Below, piece after piece: positions 44,806 through 54,500 of a stretch of DNA of 64,000 nt. Made by a program: the position numbers and the translations under genes. The stretch comes from Amycolatopsis sp. NBC_00345 (GTDB lineage: Bacteria; Actinomycetota; Actinomycetes; Mycobacteriales; Pseudonocardiaceae): NCBI RefSeq assembly GCF_036116635.1, contig NZ_CP107995.1, forward strand, positions 5,146,001 through 5,210,000, read 5' to 3'. The notes beneath the pieces are model-generated. The model saw nothing but the letters and a program-made list of their open reading frames with translations. It searched no databases and had not been told where the DNA came from. Position 1 is the first letter of the stretch; every line of letters begins with the position of its first letter.

Positions 44806-47800
44806 ATGACAGAGCACAGATCACGCTGGAGACGCCGGGCCGGGATCACCCTCCTCGCCACCGCGCTCGGCGTCGCCCCGGTCGCAGTGCCCGCCGCGTA
44901 CGCGGCCCCTCAGCCCCCGCCAACCCCAGCCGCCACCGGCAAGGCGCTCGACCAGGCCGACCGCGCGCGGGTCGCCGAGGCCGAGCGCGCCGGCAAGCCC
45001 GACGTCACCCTGCTCGTCGCCGCCGAACGCGGTCAGGCGAACGCGGCCGTGAACGACCTGAAGGCGCTCGGCGGCGTGATCCAGTCGAGCGACCCGAAGC
45101 TCGACTACGTGAAGGTCTCCGTCCCCGTCGCGAACGCCGAGAAGGCCGCGAAGCTCAAGACAGTGGACGCCGTGGACGTCGACGGCCTGATCCAGCGCGA
45201 CGACCCGAAGCCCGAAGGCGCGGCGAACCCGATCCCGCAGCCGGCCCCGGGCAAGAACACCCCGCGCGTGAACCCCTACCTCCCGACCGGCGACACCTAC
45301 GCCGCCCAGTTCGGCCAGACCTTCGGCAACTGGGACGGCAAGGACTCCACCGTCGCCGTCCTCGACTCCGGCGTCGACCTCGACACTCCCGCGCTGGCCA
45401 GGACCAGCCACGGCGAGCGCAAGATCGTCGACTGGTACAACGCCAACTCCACCGACTCCGGCGACGGCACCTGGGTCAAGCTGTCCACCCAGGCCTACGC
45501 CGGCGCGTTCACCGCGAACGGCCGCGCCTGGACCGCCCCCGCCACCGGCGGCCCTTACACGTTCGGCCTCTTCAGCGAGACCGCGGGCGATCTGGGCGGC
45601 GCCGGCAGCGAGACCGGCGGCGACCTCAACCGCGACGGCGACCGCAGCGACTCCTGGGGCGTGCTGCTCGACCCCGCCACGAAGCAGGTGCGCGTCGACC
45701 TCAACGGCAACGGCGACTTCACCGACGAGAAGCCGATGACCGACTACGCCAAGAACTTCGACGTCGGCTTCTTCGGTACCGACAACCCGGCGACCGACCT
45801 CGCCGAGCGGATGGCGTTTGTGGTGCAGACCGACAAGCCGGGCTACGTCAACATCGGCATCGCGGGCGCCGAGCACGGTTCCCACGTGGCCGGCATCGCG
45901 ACGGGCAACGACCTGTTCGGCGGCAAGATGGACGGGGCCGCGCCGGGCGCGAAGGTGCTCTCGGTGAAGGTCTGCCTGAGCACCGCTTCCTGCACCTCGA
46001 GCGGCCTGCTCGACGGCGTCGTCTACGCGGCCAGCCACGGCGCGGACGTCATCAACATCTCCATCGGCGGCCTGCCGGCGCTCAACGACGGCAACAACGC
46101 GCGCGCCGAGCTCTACAACCGCACGATCGCCGAGTACAACGTGCAGATCTTCATCTCCGCCGGCAACTCGGGCGCGGGCGCGAACTCCGTCGGCGACCCG
46201 TCGGTGGCCACGGACGCGATCAGCGTCGGCTCGTACATCACGCGTGAAACCTGGCTGTCGAACTACGGCGCGAAGGTGAAGGCGGCCGAGGCGCTGCACC
46301 CGTTCTCCTCGCGCGGCCCGCGTGAGGACGGCGGGTTCAAGCCGGACATCATCGCGCCGGGCGCGGCGATCGCGACCGTGCCGCGCTGGGAGGCGCCGGG
46401 CCCGGTGGCAGGCACCTACCAGCTGCCGGCCGGGTACGCGATGCTGCAGGGCACGTCGATGGCGTCACCGCAGGCGACTGGCGCGGCCGCGCTGCTGGTG
46501 AGCGCGTACAAGGCGACCCACCAGGGCCAGCGGCCGCCGGTCGCGGCCCTGCGCTCGGCGATCAAGTCGACGGCGCGCTTCGTGCCGGGCATCGGCGCGT
46601 ACGAGCAGGGCGCGGGACTGTTCAACGTCCCCGCCGCGTTCACCGCGCTGTCGCTCAACCCGAAGCCGGACGCGGTGACCACCGCGGTCGAGGTGCACAC
46701 GGTGCAGGCGAACCTGCTCAAGACGCCGGGTGTCGGCGTCGGCATCCACGACCGCGAGGGCGTGACCGTCGGGAAGGCCTACACCCGCACGTACACGATC
46801 ACGCGGACTTCGGGCTCCTCGAAGCCGGTGACGTACTTCGCGCGGTGGGTGGGCAACGACGGCACGTTCTCCTCGGGCTCGCTGCTGCAACTGCCGCTGA
46901 ACAAGCCGGTGACCTTCGCCGTGAAGGTGGACCCGAAGTCGACCGGCGCGCATTCCGCGTTGCTGTACCTGGACAATCCGTTGACGATCGGCGTCGACGT
47001 GCAGACCATGAACACCGTCTTCGCGCCGGCCGAGTTCACGACAGCCACGGGTGACAAGTTCGAGGCCTCGGGCACGATCGCGCGCAACACGTCGGTGAGC
47101 TACTTCGTGCGTGTGCCGAAGGGCGCGAGCGCGCTGAAGGTCGACCTGGCGGCGGGCGGTGACCCGGGCAAGGGCCAGGTGCGGTTCCTGCGTTACGACC
47201 CGACGGGCGTGCCGGTGGACTCGAACACGTCCACGAACTGCTACAACCCCGACGCGGGGGCCGGATGTGCGGGCGGTTCGCCGACCAGCCGGACGCTGAC
47301 CGACCCGTTGCCGGGCGTCTGGGAGATCACCGTGGAGGCCCGCCGTACGTCCGATGTGGACAGTGCACCGTACCGGGTCTCGGCTTCGGTGCTGGGCACC
47401 GCGGTGACGCCGAACCCGGACGACATCGCGTCGGCCACCGCCGGTGTGCCGCTGCAGCGGACGTACACGGTGCAGAACACGCTCGGCGCGTTCACGGGCC
47501 ATCTCGTGGGCGGGACGTTCAGCAGCGCGTCGGTGCAGCGGCCGTCCATCGCCCAGGGCGCGTCCTCGCAGACGCAGCTGACGGTGACGCCGGGTTCGAC
47601 GTCCCTGACCGTGACGATCGGCAACACCGCCGACGTCGGGGCGGACCTGGACCTGTCGGTGTACAACTGCGTGACGGGTTCTTGTGTGCTGGCAGGCCAA
47701 AGCGCCGACGGTGACTCCGAGGAGTCGGTGACGCTGCCGAACCCGGCGGCGGGCCAGTGGCTCGCGGTGGTCGACGGTTACGCGGTGCCCGCGGGCACCA

Positions 47801-48027
47801 CCGCCTACGACTACTTCGACGCGTTCACCAACCCGGCCTTCGGTGCCATCACGGCGAACGACCCGTCGGCGGCGCACGCCTCGGGCTCGTCGTGGACCGT
47901 CCCGGCCACGGTGATCGCCGCGTCGGCCCCCGCGGCCGGCCGCGTCCTGCGCGGCGCCCTCTCCGTGGTGACCGACGCCGGTATCACCATCGGCGGCGGC
48001 ACGGTGCTGGTGCGTGCGGTGAGCTAG
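44806..48027 (+). CDS. Secreted subtilisin-family (S8) serine peptidase
   Basis: This large 1073-residue exported protease has a signal peptide (residues about 1-33, ending AYAAPQP) and an inhibitor-I9-like propeptide (about 60-130). The S8 catalytic domain has D187 (VAVLDSGVD), H357 (EHGSHVAG), the oxyanion Asn in SAGNSGAG, and S551 (GTSMASP). The long insertion between Asp and His (about 170 residues) is typical of the larger subtilases. The C-terminal 400 residues contain two or more beta-sandwich domains, likely prepeptidase-type or P/Ig-like. It probably degrades extracellular protein. A family A palindrome follows the stop. Confidence 0.93.
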   Translation: MTEHRSRWRRRAGITLLATALGVAPVAVPAAYAAPQPPPTPAATGKALDQADRARVAEAERAGKPDVTLLVAAERGQANAAVNDLKALGGVIQSSDPKLDYVKVSVPVANAEKAAKLKTVDAVDVDGLIQRDDPKPEGAANPIPQPAPGKNTPRVNPYLPTGDTYAAQFGQTFGNWDGKDSTVAVLDSGVDLDTPALARTSHGERKIVDWYNANSTDSGDGTWVKLSTQAYAGAFTANGRAWTAPATGGPYTFGLFSETAGDLGGAGSETGGDLNRDGDRSDSWGVLLDPATKQVRVDLNGNGDFTDEKPMTDYAKNFDVGFFGTDNPATDLAERMAFVVQTDKPGYVNIGIAGAEHGSHVAGIATGNDLFGGKMDGAAPGAKVLSVKVCLSTASCTSSGLLDGVVYAASHGADVINISIGGLPALNDGNNARAELYNRTIAEYNVQIFISAGNSGAGANSVGDPSVATDAISVGSYITRETWLSNYGAKVKAAEALHPFSSRGPREDGGFKPDIIAPGAAIATVPRWEAPGPVAGTYQLPAGYAMLQGTSMASPQATGAAALLVSAYKATHQGQRPPVAALRSAIKSTARFVPGIGAYEQGAGLFNVPAAFTALSLNPKPDAVTTAVEVHTVQANLLKTPGVGVGIHDREGVTVGKAYTRTYTITRTSGSSKPVTYFARWVGNDGTFSSGSLLQLPLNKPVTFAVKVDPKSTGAHSALLYLDNPLTIGVDVQTMNTVFAPAEFTTATGDKFEASGTIARNTSVSYFVRVPKGASALKVDLAAGGDPGKGQVRFLRYDPTGVPVDSNTSTNCYNPDAGAGCAGGSPTSRTLTDPLPGVWEITVEARRTSDVDSAPYRVSASVLGTAVTPNPDDIASATAGVPLQRTYTVQNTLGAFTGHLVGGTFSSASVQRPSIAQGASSQTQLTVTPGSTSLTVTIGNTADVGADLDLSVYNCVTGSCVLAGQSADGDSEESVTLPNPAAGQWLAVVDGYAVPAGTTAYDYFDAFTNPAFGAITANDPSAAHASGSSWTVPATVIAASAPAAGRVLRGALSVVTDAGITIGGGTVLVRAVS

Positions 48028-48040
48028 GTCCCGGCCCAAG

Positions 48041-48093
48041 TCCGTTAAGGCCTCCTTACCCGCGTAGGACGCGGGTAAGGAGGCCTTAACGGA
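48041..48093. repeat. Long palindrome, family A copy 4
   Basis: The arms beginning TCCGTTAAGGCCTCCTTACC are perfectly complementary over 25 bases around a 3-base centre. It sits between the converging subtilase (stop 48027) and ROK gene (stop 48096) and is well placed as a bidirectional terminator. Confidence 0.85.
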
Positions 48094-48095
48094 GA

Positions 48096-49256
48096 TCAGG
48101 CGTTCGCGCGGCTGAGAAACGGGCCTGGATCGGCCAGGATCCGGTGGATCGTGCGTCCCGCCGCGCCCAAAGTGGCCGCGTCGCCGCGCAAGGTGGACGG
48201 GGTGAGCGTGGGGACGGAGCCGCGCAGGCGACCGAGGCGGGCAGCGAGCACGGAGTCCGCCGCAGAGGCCAGCCAGGGGAACAAAACCGCGAAGATCCCG
48301 CCCAGCACGATGTGGTCCAGGTCGAGCAGGTTGACCGCCGACGCGAGCGCGTGGCCGAGTGCCTCGCCCGCCGCCGTGCAAGCCGCAACAGCAGCGGTGG
48401 CCCCGGATTCCAGCGCCACAACCAAATCCGGCACCGACCGGACGCCCGCGGCCGTCAGCATCGCCTCCTGGCCCGCGTAGGTCTCCAGGCACCCGGCGGC
48501 ACCGCAGCGGCACGGCGGGCCCGAAGGCGACACCACCACGTGCCCCAGCTCCCCCGCCAGCCCGTGCGCGCCGCGGAAGAGCGAGCCGCCGACGACCAGG
48601 CCCGCGCCGATGCCGACTTCGCCGGAGACGTAGAGGAAGTCGTCCCCGCCGGTGCCGAACCACAGCTCGCCGAGCGCGCCGAGGTTGGCCTCGTTGTCCA
48701 GGTCGACGGGCACCGGCAGGCGCAGCATCGCGGCCGCGCGCACGTCCCGCCAGCCGAGGTTCGGGGCGCTGAACACCACGCCGTCGCCGACCGGGCCGGA
48801 GACCGCGAGCACCGCGCCCGCCACCGTCAGCCCCAGCGTGGACGCCTCGCCGAGCGCCTCGGTGGCCAGCTTTTCCAGCTCCCGCAACACAGTCGCCGGC
48901 CGTGAGCCGCGATTGTCCCGCTCCCGGCGTTTCGTGAACCGGACCGTGCGCGCCAGGTCGAGCAGGCACACAGCCAGGTAGTCGACGTTGACCTCCAGCC
49001 CCAGCGACGCGATCCGCCCGCCGCTCAGCACCACCTCGACCCCCGGGCGGCCGCGTTCCCCCGCCCGCGCGGGACCGGTCTCGGCGAGGAAGCCGGCGTC
49101 CAGCAGATCACCGACCAGTTTGGACACGGTGGACTTGGTGAGCCCGGTCAGCTCCGCGAGCGCGGCGCGCGTGAGCGGCCCGCGCCGGCTGACCTCGCCG
49201 AGCACCACCTCGAGGTTGCGCGCCCGCATCGAGTCGTGCCGCACCGCCTGCGTCAT
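48096..49256 (-). CDS. ROK-family transcriptional regulator (XylR-like)
   Basis: This 386-residue regulator has an N-terminal winged helix (LTRAALAELTGLTKSTVSKL) followed by a ROK domain. The ROK domain shows SGPVGDGVV, a sugar-site region DNEANLGALGELWFG and the zinc signature CRCGAAGCLE. It lacks clear kinase specialisation and acts as a repressor whose ligand is a sugar. It is divergent from xylA across an operator resembling the XylR boxes of Gram-positive bacteria, so repression of xylose use is the likely role. It converges on a palindromic terminator shared with the subtilase gene. Confidence 0.92.
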   Translation of the reverse strand: MTQAVRHDSMRARNLEVVLGEVSRRGPLTRAALAELTGLTKSTVSKLVGDLLDAGFLAETGPARAGERGRPGVEVVLSGGRIASLGLEVNVDYLAVCLLDLARTVRFTKRRERDNRGSRPATVLRELEKLATEALGEASTLGLTVAGAVLAVSGPVGDGVVFSAPNLGWRDVRAAAMLRLPVPVDLDNEANLGALGELWFGTGGDDFLYVSGEVGIGAGLVVGGSLFRGAHGLAGELGHVVVSPSGPPCRCGAAGCLETYAGQEAMLTAAGVRSVPDLVVALESGATAAVAACTAAGEALGHALASAVNLLDLDHIVLGGIFAVLFPWLASAADSVLAARLGRLRGSVPTLTPSTLRGDAATLGAAGRTIHRILADPGPFLSRANA

Positions 49257-49321
49257 CCCCGTCCCCTCCTCCCGGCACTGTAACCGGCGGGCCCTTGACG
49301 CCCGGGTCCACCGCGTCGCAT

Positions 49322-49346
49322 ATTTAGTCTAGAACGTGAACTAAAT
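49322..49346. promoter_or_regulatory. XylR-type operator
   Basis: ATTTAGT-N11-ACTAAAT is a perfect inverted repeat 12 bases before the xylA ATG and 66 bases before the ROK start. Known XylR operators of Bacillus and relatives have the same TTAGT...ACTAA half-sites and similar spacing, so this is a good match to established knowledge. Confidence 0.8.
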
Positions 49347-49358
49347 GAAGGGACAGTC

Positions 49359-50507
49359 ATGGACGCCTATGCCCCCACCCCCGAGGACAAGTTCTCGTTC
49401 GGGCTGTGGACCGTCGGCTGGCAGGCCGCCGACCCGTTCGGCGTCGCGACGCGGCCGGCCCTCGACCCCGTGGAGAGCGTGCACCGGCTGGCCGAGCTGG
49501 GCGCCTACGGCGTGACGTTCCACGACGACGACCTGCTGGCCACCGAGCCGGACCGCGAGAAGGCGGTGAAGCGGTTCAAGGCGGCGCTCGCGACCACCGG
49601 CCTGCGGGTGCCGATGGCGACGACGAACCTGTTCACCCACCCCGTGTTCAAGGACGGCGGCCTGACCAGCAACGACCGCGACATCCGGCGGTACGCGCTG
49701 ACGAAGGTCCGGCGCAACCTCGACCTGGCCGCGGAGCTGGGCGCGCAGACCTACGTCGTCTGGGGCGGGCGCGAGGGCGCGGAGTCCGACGCCGCCAAGG
49801 ACGTCCGCGCCGCGCTGGCCCGGTACAAGGAGGGGCTGGACCTGCTCGCCGAGTACGTCGTCGCGCAGGGTTACGACATCCGCTTCGCGCTGGAGCCCAA
49901 GCCGAACGAGCCCCGCGGCGACATCCTGCTGCCGACGATCGGCCACGCGCTGGGCTTCATCTCGCAGCTGGAGCGCGCCGAGCTGTTCGGGCTCAACCCC
50001 GAGGTCGGCCACGAGCAGATGGCCGGGCTGAACTTCGTGCACGGCATCGGGCAGGCGCTGTGGCAGGGCAAGCTGTTCCACATCGACCTCAACGGCCAGC
50101 ACGGGCCGAAGTACGACCAGGACCTGATCTTCGGGCACGGCGATCTGACCAGCGCGTTCTTCCTGGTGGACCTGCTGGAGCAAGGTGGCTACGAAGGACC
50201 GCGGCACTTCGACTACAAACCGCTGCGAACCGAGGACCCCGACGACGTCTGGGTTTCCGCCGCGGCGAACATGCGGACGTACCTGATCCTGAAGGCGAAA
50301 GCGGAGGCGTTCCGGAAGGATCCGGAGGTGGCCGAGGCGCTGGCGGCTTCCCGGGTGCCGGAGCTGTCCACGCCCACGCTCTCCCCGGGCGAGACCTTGG
50401 ACGACCTGGCGGCGGACGACTTCGACGTGGAGGCCGCGGGTAAACGGGGGTACCACTTCACCCGGTTGAACCAGCTGGCATTGGAGCATCTGCTCGGGAC
50501 TCGCTGA
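49359..50507 (+). CDS. xylA: Xylose isomerase
   Basis: This 382-residue TIM-barrel enzyme interconverts D-xylose and D-xylulose (also glucose/fructose) with two divalent metals. It matches the short (class I) actinobacterial type in length. Active-site landmarks are VTFHDDDL (catalytic His), VVWGGREG, FALEPKPNEPRGD (metal Glu and catalytic Lys), NPEVGHEQMAGLNF and FHIDLNGQ (metal Asp). AAGGGA precedes the ATG. It is controlled by the divergent ROK regulator through the operator overlapping its promoter. No xylulokinase gene follows, so that step must be encoded elsewhere. Confidence 0.97.
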   Translation: MDAYAPTPEDKFSFGLWTVGWQAADPFGVATRPALDPVESVHRLAELGAYGVTFHDDDLLATEPDREKAVKRFKAALATTGLRVPMATTNLFTHPVFKDGGLTSNDRDIRRYALTKVRRNLDLAAELGAQTYVVWGGREGAESDAAKDVRAALARYKEGLDLLAEYVVAQGYDIRFALEPKPNEPRGDILLPTIGHALGFISQLERAELFGLNPEVGHEQMAGLNFVHGIGQALWQGKLFHIDLNGQHGPKYDQDLIFGHGDLTSAFFLVDLLEQGGYEGPRHFDYKPLRTEDPDDVWVSAAANMRTYLILKAKAEAFRKDPEVAEALAASRVPELSTPTLSPGETLDDLAADDFDVEAAGKRGYHFTRLNQLALEHLLGTR

Positions 50508-50525
50508 CGCGCGGCCGCCGGGCCC

Positions 50526-50602
50526 GGGCGACGGCTCGGGTCCGGGTGGCAGCTCGGGTCCGGCGGTAGCTCGGTCCGGGTGGCGGCTCGGGTCCGGCGG
50601 TA
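50526..50602. repeat. Short tandem repeat after xylA
   Basis: Alternating GGCTCGGGTCCGG and GGTGGC/GGTAGC units give two imperfect copies of about 34 bases. It fills most of the gap between xylA and the next gene. No gene or clear terminator was seen here. Confidence 0.6.
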
Positions 50603-50727
50603 ATTTTCCCCCTGGTGGGGATTTCCCGATCCCGCTATCTTGTCTCCTCGCGGTGGCCGCGCCGCCGTATCGGGCTGCGCGCGGCCGGCCGGTGAACACC
50701 CAGGTCAGCAGCCAGCGAGGAGTGCCC

Positions 50728-51555
50728 ATGACGTACGGCCTGCCGCCCGACCCGGACGCGCCGGGGCCGCAGCCCGGGGCGGCGGGGCCCGGGCTGGACG
50801 CCGCGCACTCCTCGCCGGACTCGGCAGCGGGGCCGGAGTCCCCGGTGCCCACCGCGGATTCGGAACCGGGACACACGCTTCCCCCAGCGGATCCGGGACC
50901 GGCGGCCCCGGCACAGGCACTGCCGGGCCCGGGGCCGGAGTACCGGGGGCCGGGCTATTCGGCGCCGGCGCTCGCAGGGCCGGGATACCCGGCACCGCCG
51001 AACCCGGTGCAGGGGCCCGGATATCCGGCACCGCCGAACCCGGTGCCGACACCGGAGCAGGGGCAGGGGCCGATGCCCGGATACCCAGCGCCGGGATACC
51101 CGCCCCCGAACCAGCAGTGGGCCCCCTTCCCCGGCCCCGGTGGGCAACCGCCGATGCCGCCACCCAAGGGGTCCGGGCCGGCCGCGGCCGCGCTGGTGCT
51201 CGGCCTGCTCGGGTGTGTCGTGCCGCTGCTGCCGATCAACATGGACCACGTGCGCGCGTACACCCCCTTCCCCTTCGCGGTGGTCGGGATCGCCCTCGCG
51301 ATCGTCGGTTTCATCGGGCGCCGCCGCGGCAAGCCGATGGCCGTGGTCGGCGCGGTCCTGTCCGTGATCGCGCTGGCGCTGGGCACGATCATGGTCGGCG
51401 GCAACGTCATCGACCAGTCCACCCAGACGGGCGCGGCCCAGGTGTCCAGCGGCTACTCAGTGGAGGCGTGCGCGACGATCCGGACCGGGCCGAACAGTCC
51501 CGTGCGCACCTGCCCGGCCGCGACGGCGGTAGTCGGCGACGCGTCGTCGAGGTAA
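50728..51555 (+). CDS. Proline-rich DUF4190-like membrane protein
   Basis: This 275-residue protein has a Pro/Gly-rich N-terminus of about 145 residues with imperfect GPGYPAPPNPV repeats. Two membrane helices follow (AAALVLGLLGCVVPLLPIN; FAVVGIALAIVGFIG) and then a third (AVVGAVLSVIALALGTIMVG), as in DUF4190-type proteins. GAGGAG lies six bases before ATG 50728. The last 103 bases overlap the converging glycosidase gene on the other strand, and the final 30 residues look unlike the family, so the original stop may have been lost. Function is unknown. Confidence 0.72.
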   Translation: MTYGLPPDPDAPGPQPGAAGPGLDAAHSSPDSAAGPESPVPTADSEPGHTLPPADPGPAAPAQALPGPGPEYRGPGYSAPALAGPGYPAPPNPVQGPGYPAPPNPVPTPEQGQGPMPGYPAPGYPPPNQQWAPFPGPGGQPPMPPPKGSGPAAAALVLGLLGCVVPLLPINMDHVRAYTPFPFAVVGIALAIVGFIGRRRGKPMAVVGAVLSVIALALGTIMVGGNVIDQSTQTGAAQVSSGYSVEACATIRTGPNSPVRTCPAATAVVGDASSR

Positions 51556-54500
51556 CCCGCGAGCGTGCCGCGGACGACGACTTCCAGCTCGTTTTCCCCG
51601 CCCCGCAAGGCATCCGTGACCTCGGTCCGCCACGGTCCCCACACCAGCCGGTCGACCAGGGTGCCGTTGACCAGGACGTCCGCAGTGCCGCGGACCTCGC
51701 CGAGGTCCAGCACCACGCGGCCGGACGGCGCGGTGAACGTCGTCCGGTAACGGACATGGCCACCGAGCGCCCGTAGCCCCAGGTCCTCCCAGCTGACCAG
51801 CGACGTGGCCGCCTCGGCGACCTCGACCGTCACGGCGCCGTCGAGCAGCGCACCACCACGACGGCCGTCGACCGCCGTGAACTCCAGGCGGATCGGGGTG
51901 CCCGCGGCGAGTGGCCCGGGCAGCTGAACGTGGCCGTCAACGGGTTTGTATTCCACCTCGCCGACGCGCGCGAGGACGTCGAGCCCGGTCGGAACGGTGA
52001 AGGCGGTGGTGCCGAGCGGCGCCGGGAAGGTGAGGTGCTCGACGCGCTCACCGCCGGGCGCGACGTCCGGGACCACGGCGGCGACCACATTCCCTTGCGC
52101 CGCAGCGGGTTCCAGCCAGTACGCACCGGGCAGCGGGTGCGGCCGCGGGCCGGCGCAGAGGAACCGCGGGTCACGCGGGTGCTCACGGCGGAGCCCGCGC
52201 GCCGTCCACTGGGCCCCGCTGATCAGGCCGAGGCCGGGCGCGTCGAACGCCGCCGCCGCGTCGCCGGTCAGCCTCAGCACGACGTTGTTTTCGCCCGTCC
52301 GCAGGAACTCGCGCACGTCGTACGGGTGCACGCGGATCTCGCGGTGGCCGGGGTACGGGTTGAAGTCGCCCTGCTTGCCGACCTCGGTCCCGTTGACCAG
52401 CACGCTGCACGCGCCCTCGCTGGCGACGTGCACCACGGTGTCGTCCGGCAGCTCGTCGAGAGTGAAGGAGCAGCTGAGTTCGTCGCCGACCAGCCACTCC
52501 GGACGCCGGTAGGCCTCGACGTCCGCCACCACGGCGAAGGACGCCCGTAGCGCACCGTCGCGGACAGCGGTGAACTCGATCTCCACCGGCACGGTCCGGC
52601 CGGCGGTCTCCGGCGGGAGCGGGCTGAACGACTGGTAACCGCCCTCGGGCACCGGCAGCTCGGCGCCGTCCACCACGACCCGGCGGGCCGCGCCCGAGCC
52701 GACGGCGAGGAACAGCCCGCCGCGGTCCGGCAGCGCGAGATGCGTGCGCACCGCGACGCGACCGCCCGCGTCGACGTGCCGCCAGTCCAGGAACTCCTCG
52801 GGCACGTAACCCTTGGGGCCCAACGTGTCGTTGTGCATCGGGTCCTTGTGCAGGCCTCGGGAGAGCGACCACAACGCGGGCCGCCATTCGCCGTCGCCGT
52901 CGCGCACCTCGGCGAACGGACCGTACGTGGCCGTCACCGGGCCGCTGATGTGCTCGAAGCGCCAGACCTCCAACGGCAGGGTGCCGGTCCGGGACGCGGC
53001 GGCCAGGTCGCCGTCGGAATTGTCCAGTGTGGACTCCGCCCGGGCCAGCCACGGTCCGGGCAACTCAGCGGCGGTCACGACCGCGCCGAGCGGCCGGGTG
53101 TCCGCGGGCGGCAGGTCGTCCCCGAGCACGACCAGCGAGATCGGGCCGTCACTGAACGGCACGGTGAAGGCGCCGTCCTGAATGGACAAGTCGACCCGGC
53201 GCCCGGTGCGTGGGTCCCAGCGCTGCGCCCGCGCGGGCAGGCCCTGGGTGCGGACATGCGCGACCCGGTCCCCCGGCGGCACGAAGTCGTACCCGTCCTC
53301 GCGCAGCTGCCGCCAGTACTCCTCCCACGGGAACCCCTCGGCGGCCCAGTTTTCGTTGTCCAGCCGGACGATCGGGGCGAGAGTGCCCGTTGCGTCGTCG
53401 TGCGCGGTGAGCAACAGCACAAAGGCGTCACCACAGCGGCGGAGCAGGAACGGCGCGTCGGCCTGGACGTCCCCGGCCGCCAGCGCCGCCGGAACCTCGT
53501 CGGCACGCTCGACGACCACGACGTTCGCCAGGACAGGGTTACCCACACAGACCACGCGGCCACCGGCGTCGGCGAACTCCGCGAGCTTCGCCGCAGCAGC
53601 CGGGTCCAGCACCGTCACATCGGGCAGGATCACCGAACGGTAGGTCTCGCGGCCGATCTTCAGTCCGTTGTGGACGATCTCCCCGCCCGCGATGGTGGCC
53701 TCGTCGAGCGTGTCGTGGTCGATCCCGGCGCTTTCGAGGACACCGCGCCGCTCGGCGAACCACGCGCTGACGCCGTTCAGCTCGTGGTAACAGGCGGCGG
53801 CGCGCTCGGCCGGCGGCAGCGGCCCGTCGAGGGTCAGGTACGCCTGCGCGGTCGACGTCGGCGACAACAGGATCGTGTCGCAGACGTGCTCCCCCGCGGT
53901 CAGCACCGAGCAGAGCCGGGTCACCGCGGTGGCGAACTGGTGGTACGACGGCCAGTACGGCTGCCGCCAGCAGGTGGACGGCGGCGCCCACTCCCACCAG
54001 CCGCCGGCCGTCGAGTAGTAGACCGCGTGCGGGTCGTACAGGTTCGCGCCGCGGCGGAGGAACGGCGCGAGCCAGTCGTAGGTCTCCTCCAGCGTGCCGC
54101 CCCAGCCCGAGGAGTGGAACGCCTCGATCCACGTGCGCGGGCGGCCGTGCGCGTGGGCCAGCGAGCTGTGCACCTTCGGGTCGCCCCAGTGGTCGCTGCC
54201 GGGCGCGCCGAACCCGGAGTGGGTGCCGAGGTAGTCGCCGTAGACCTGCACGCCGCCGACCGGGTCGCCCTCCCGCGCGGGCGTCGGCTGGTCGAACCCG
54301 CAGATCAGGCCGCGGTCGGCGAACCAGGCGTCGAGTGGGTCGAAGAACGCGCGACGGGCCAGGCGCGCGCGATGGTCGTGGTAGTCGCGGCGGTGGCGGG
54401 CGGACTCCTCGTCGTCCCCGTCGAACAGCGAGGCCAGCGGCAGGTCATAGCCGTAGTGCTCGGCGAACGTCTCCGCGAAGTCCCGGCCCCACGTGGGCAT

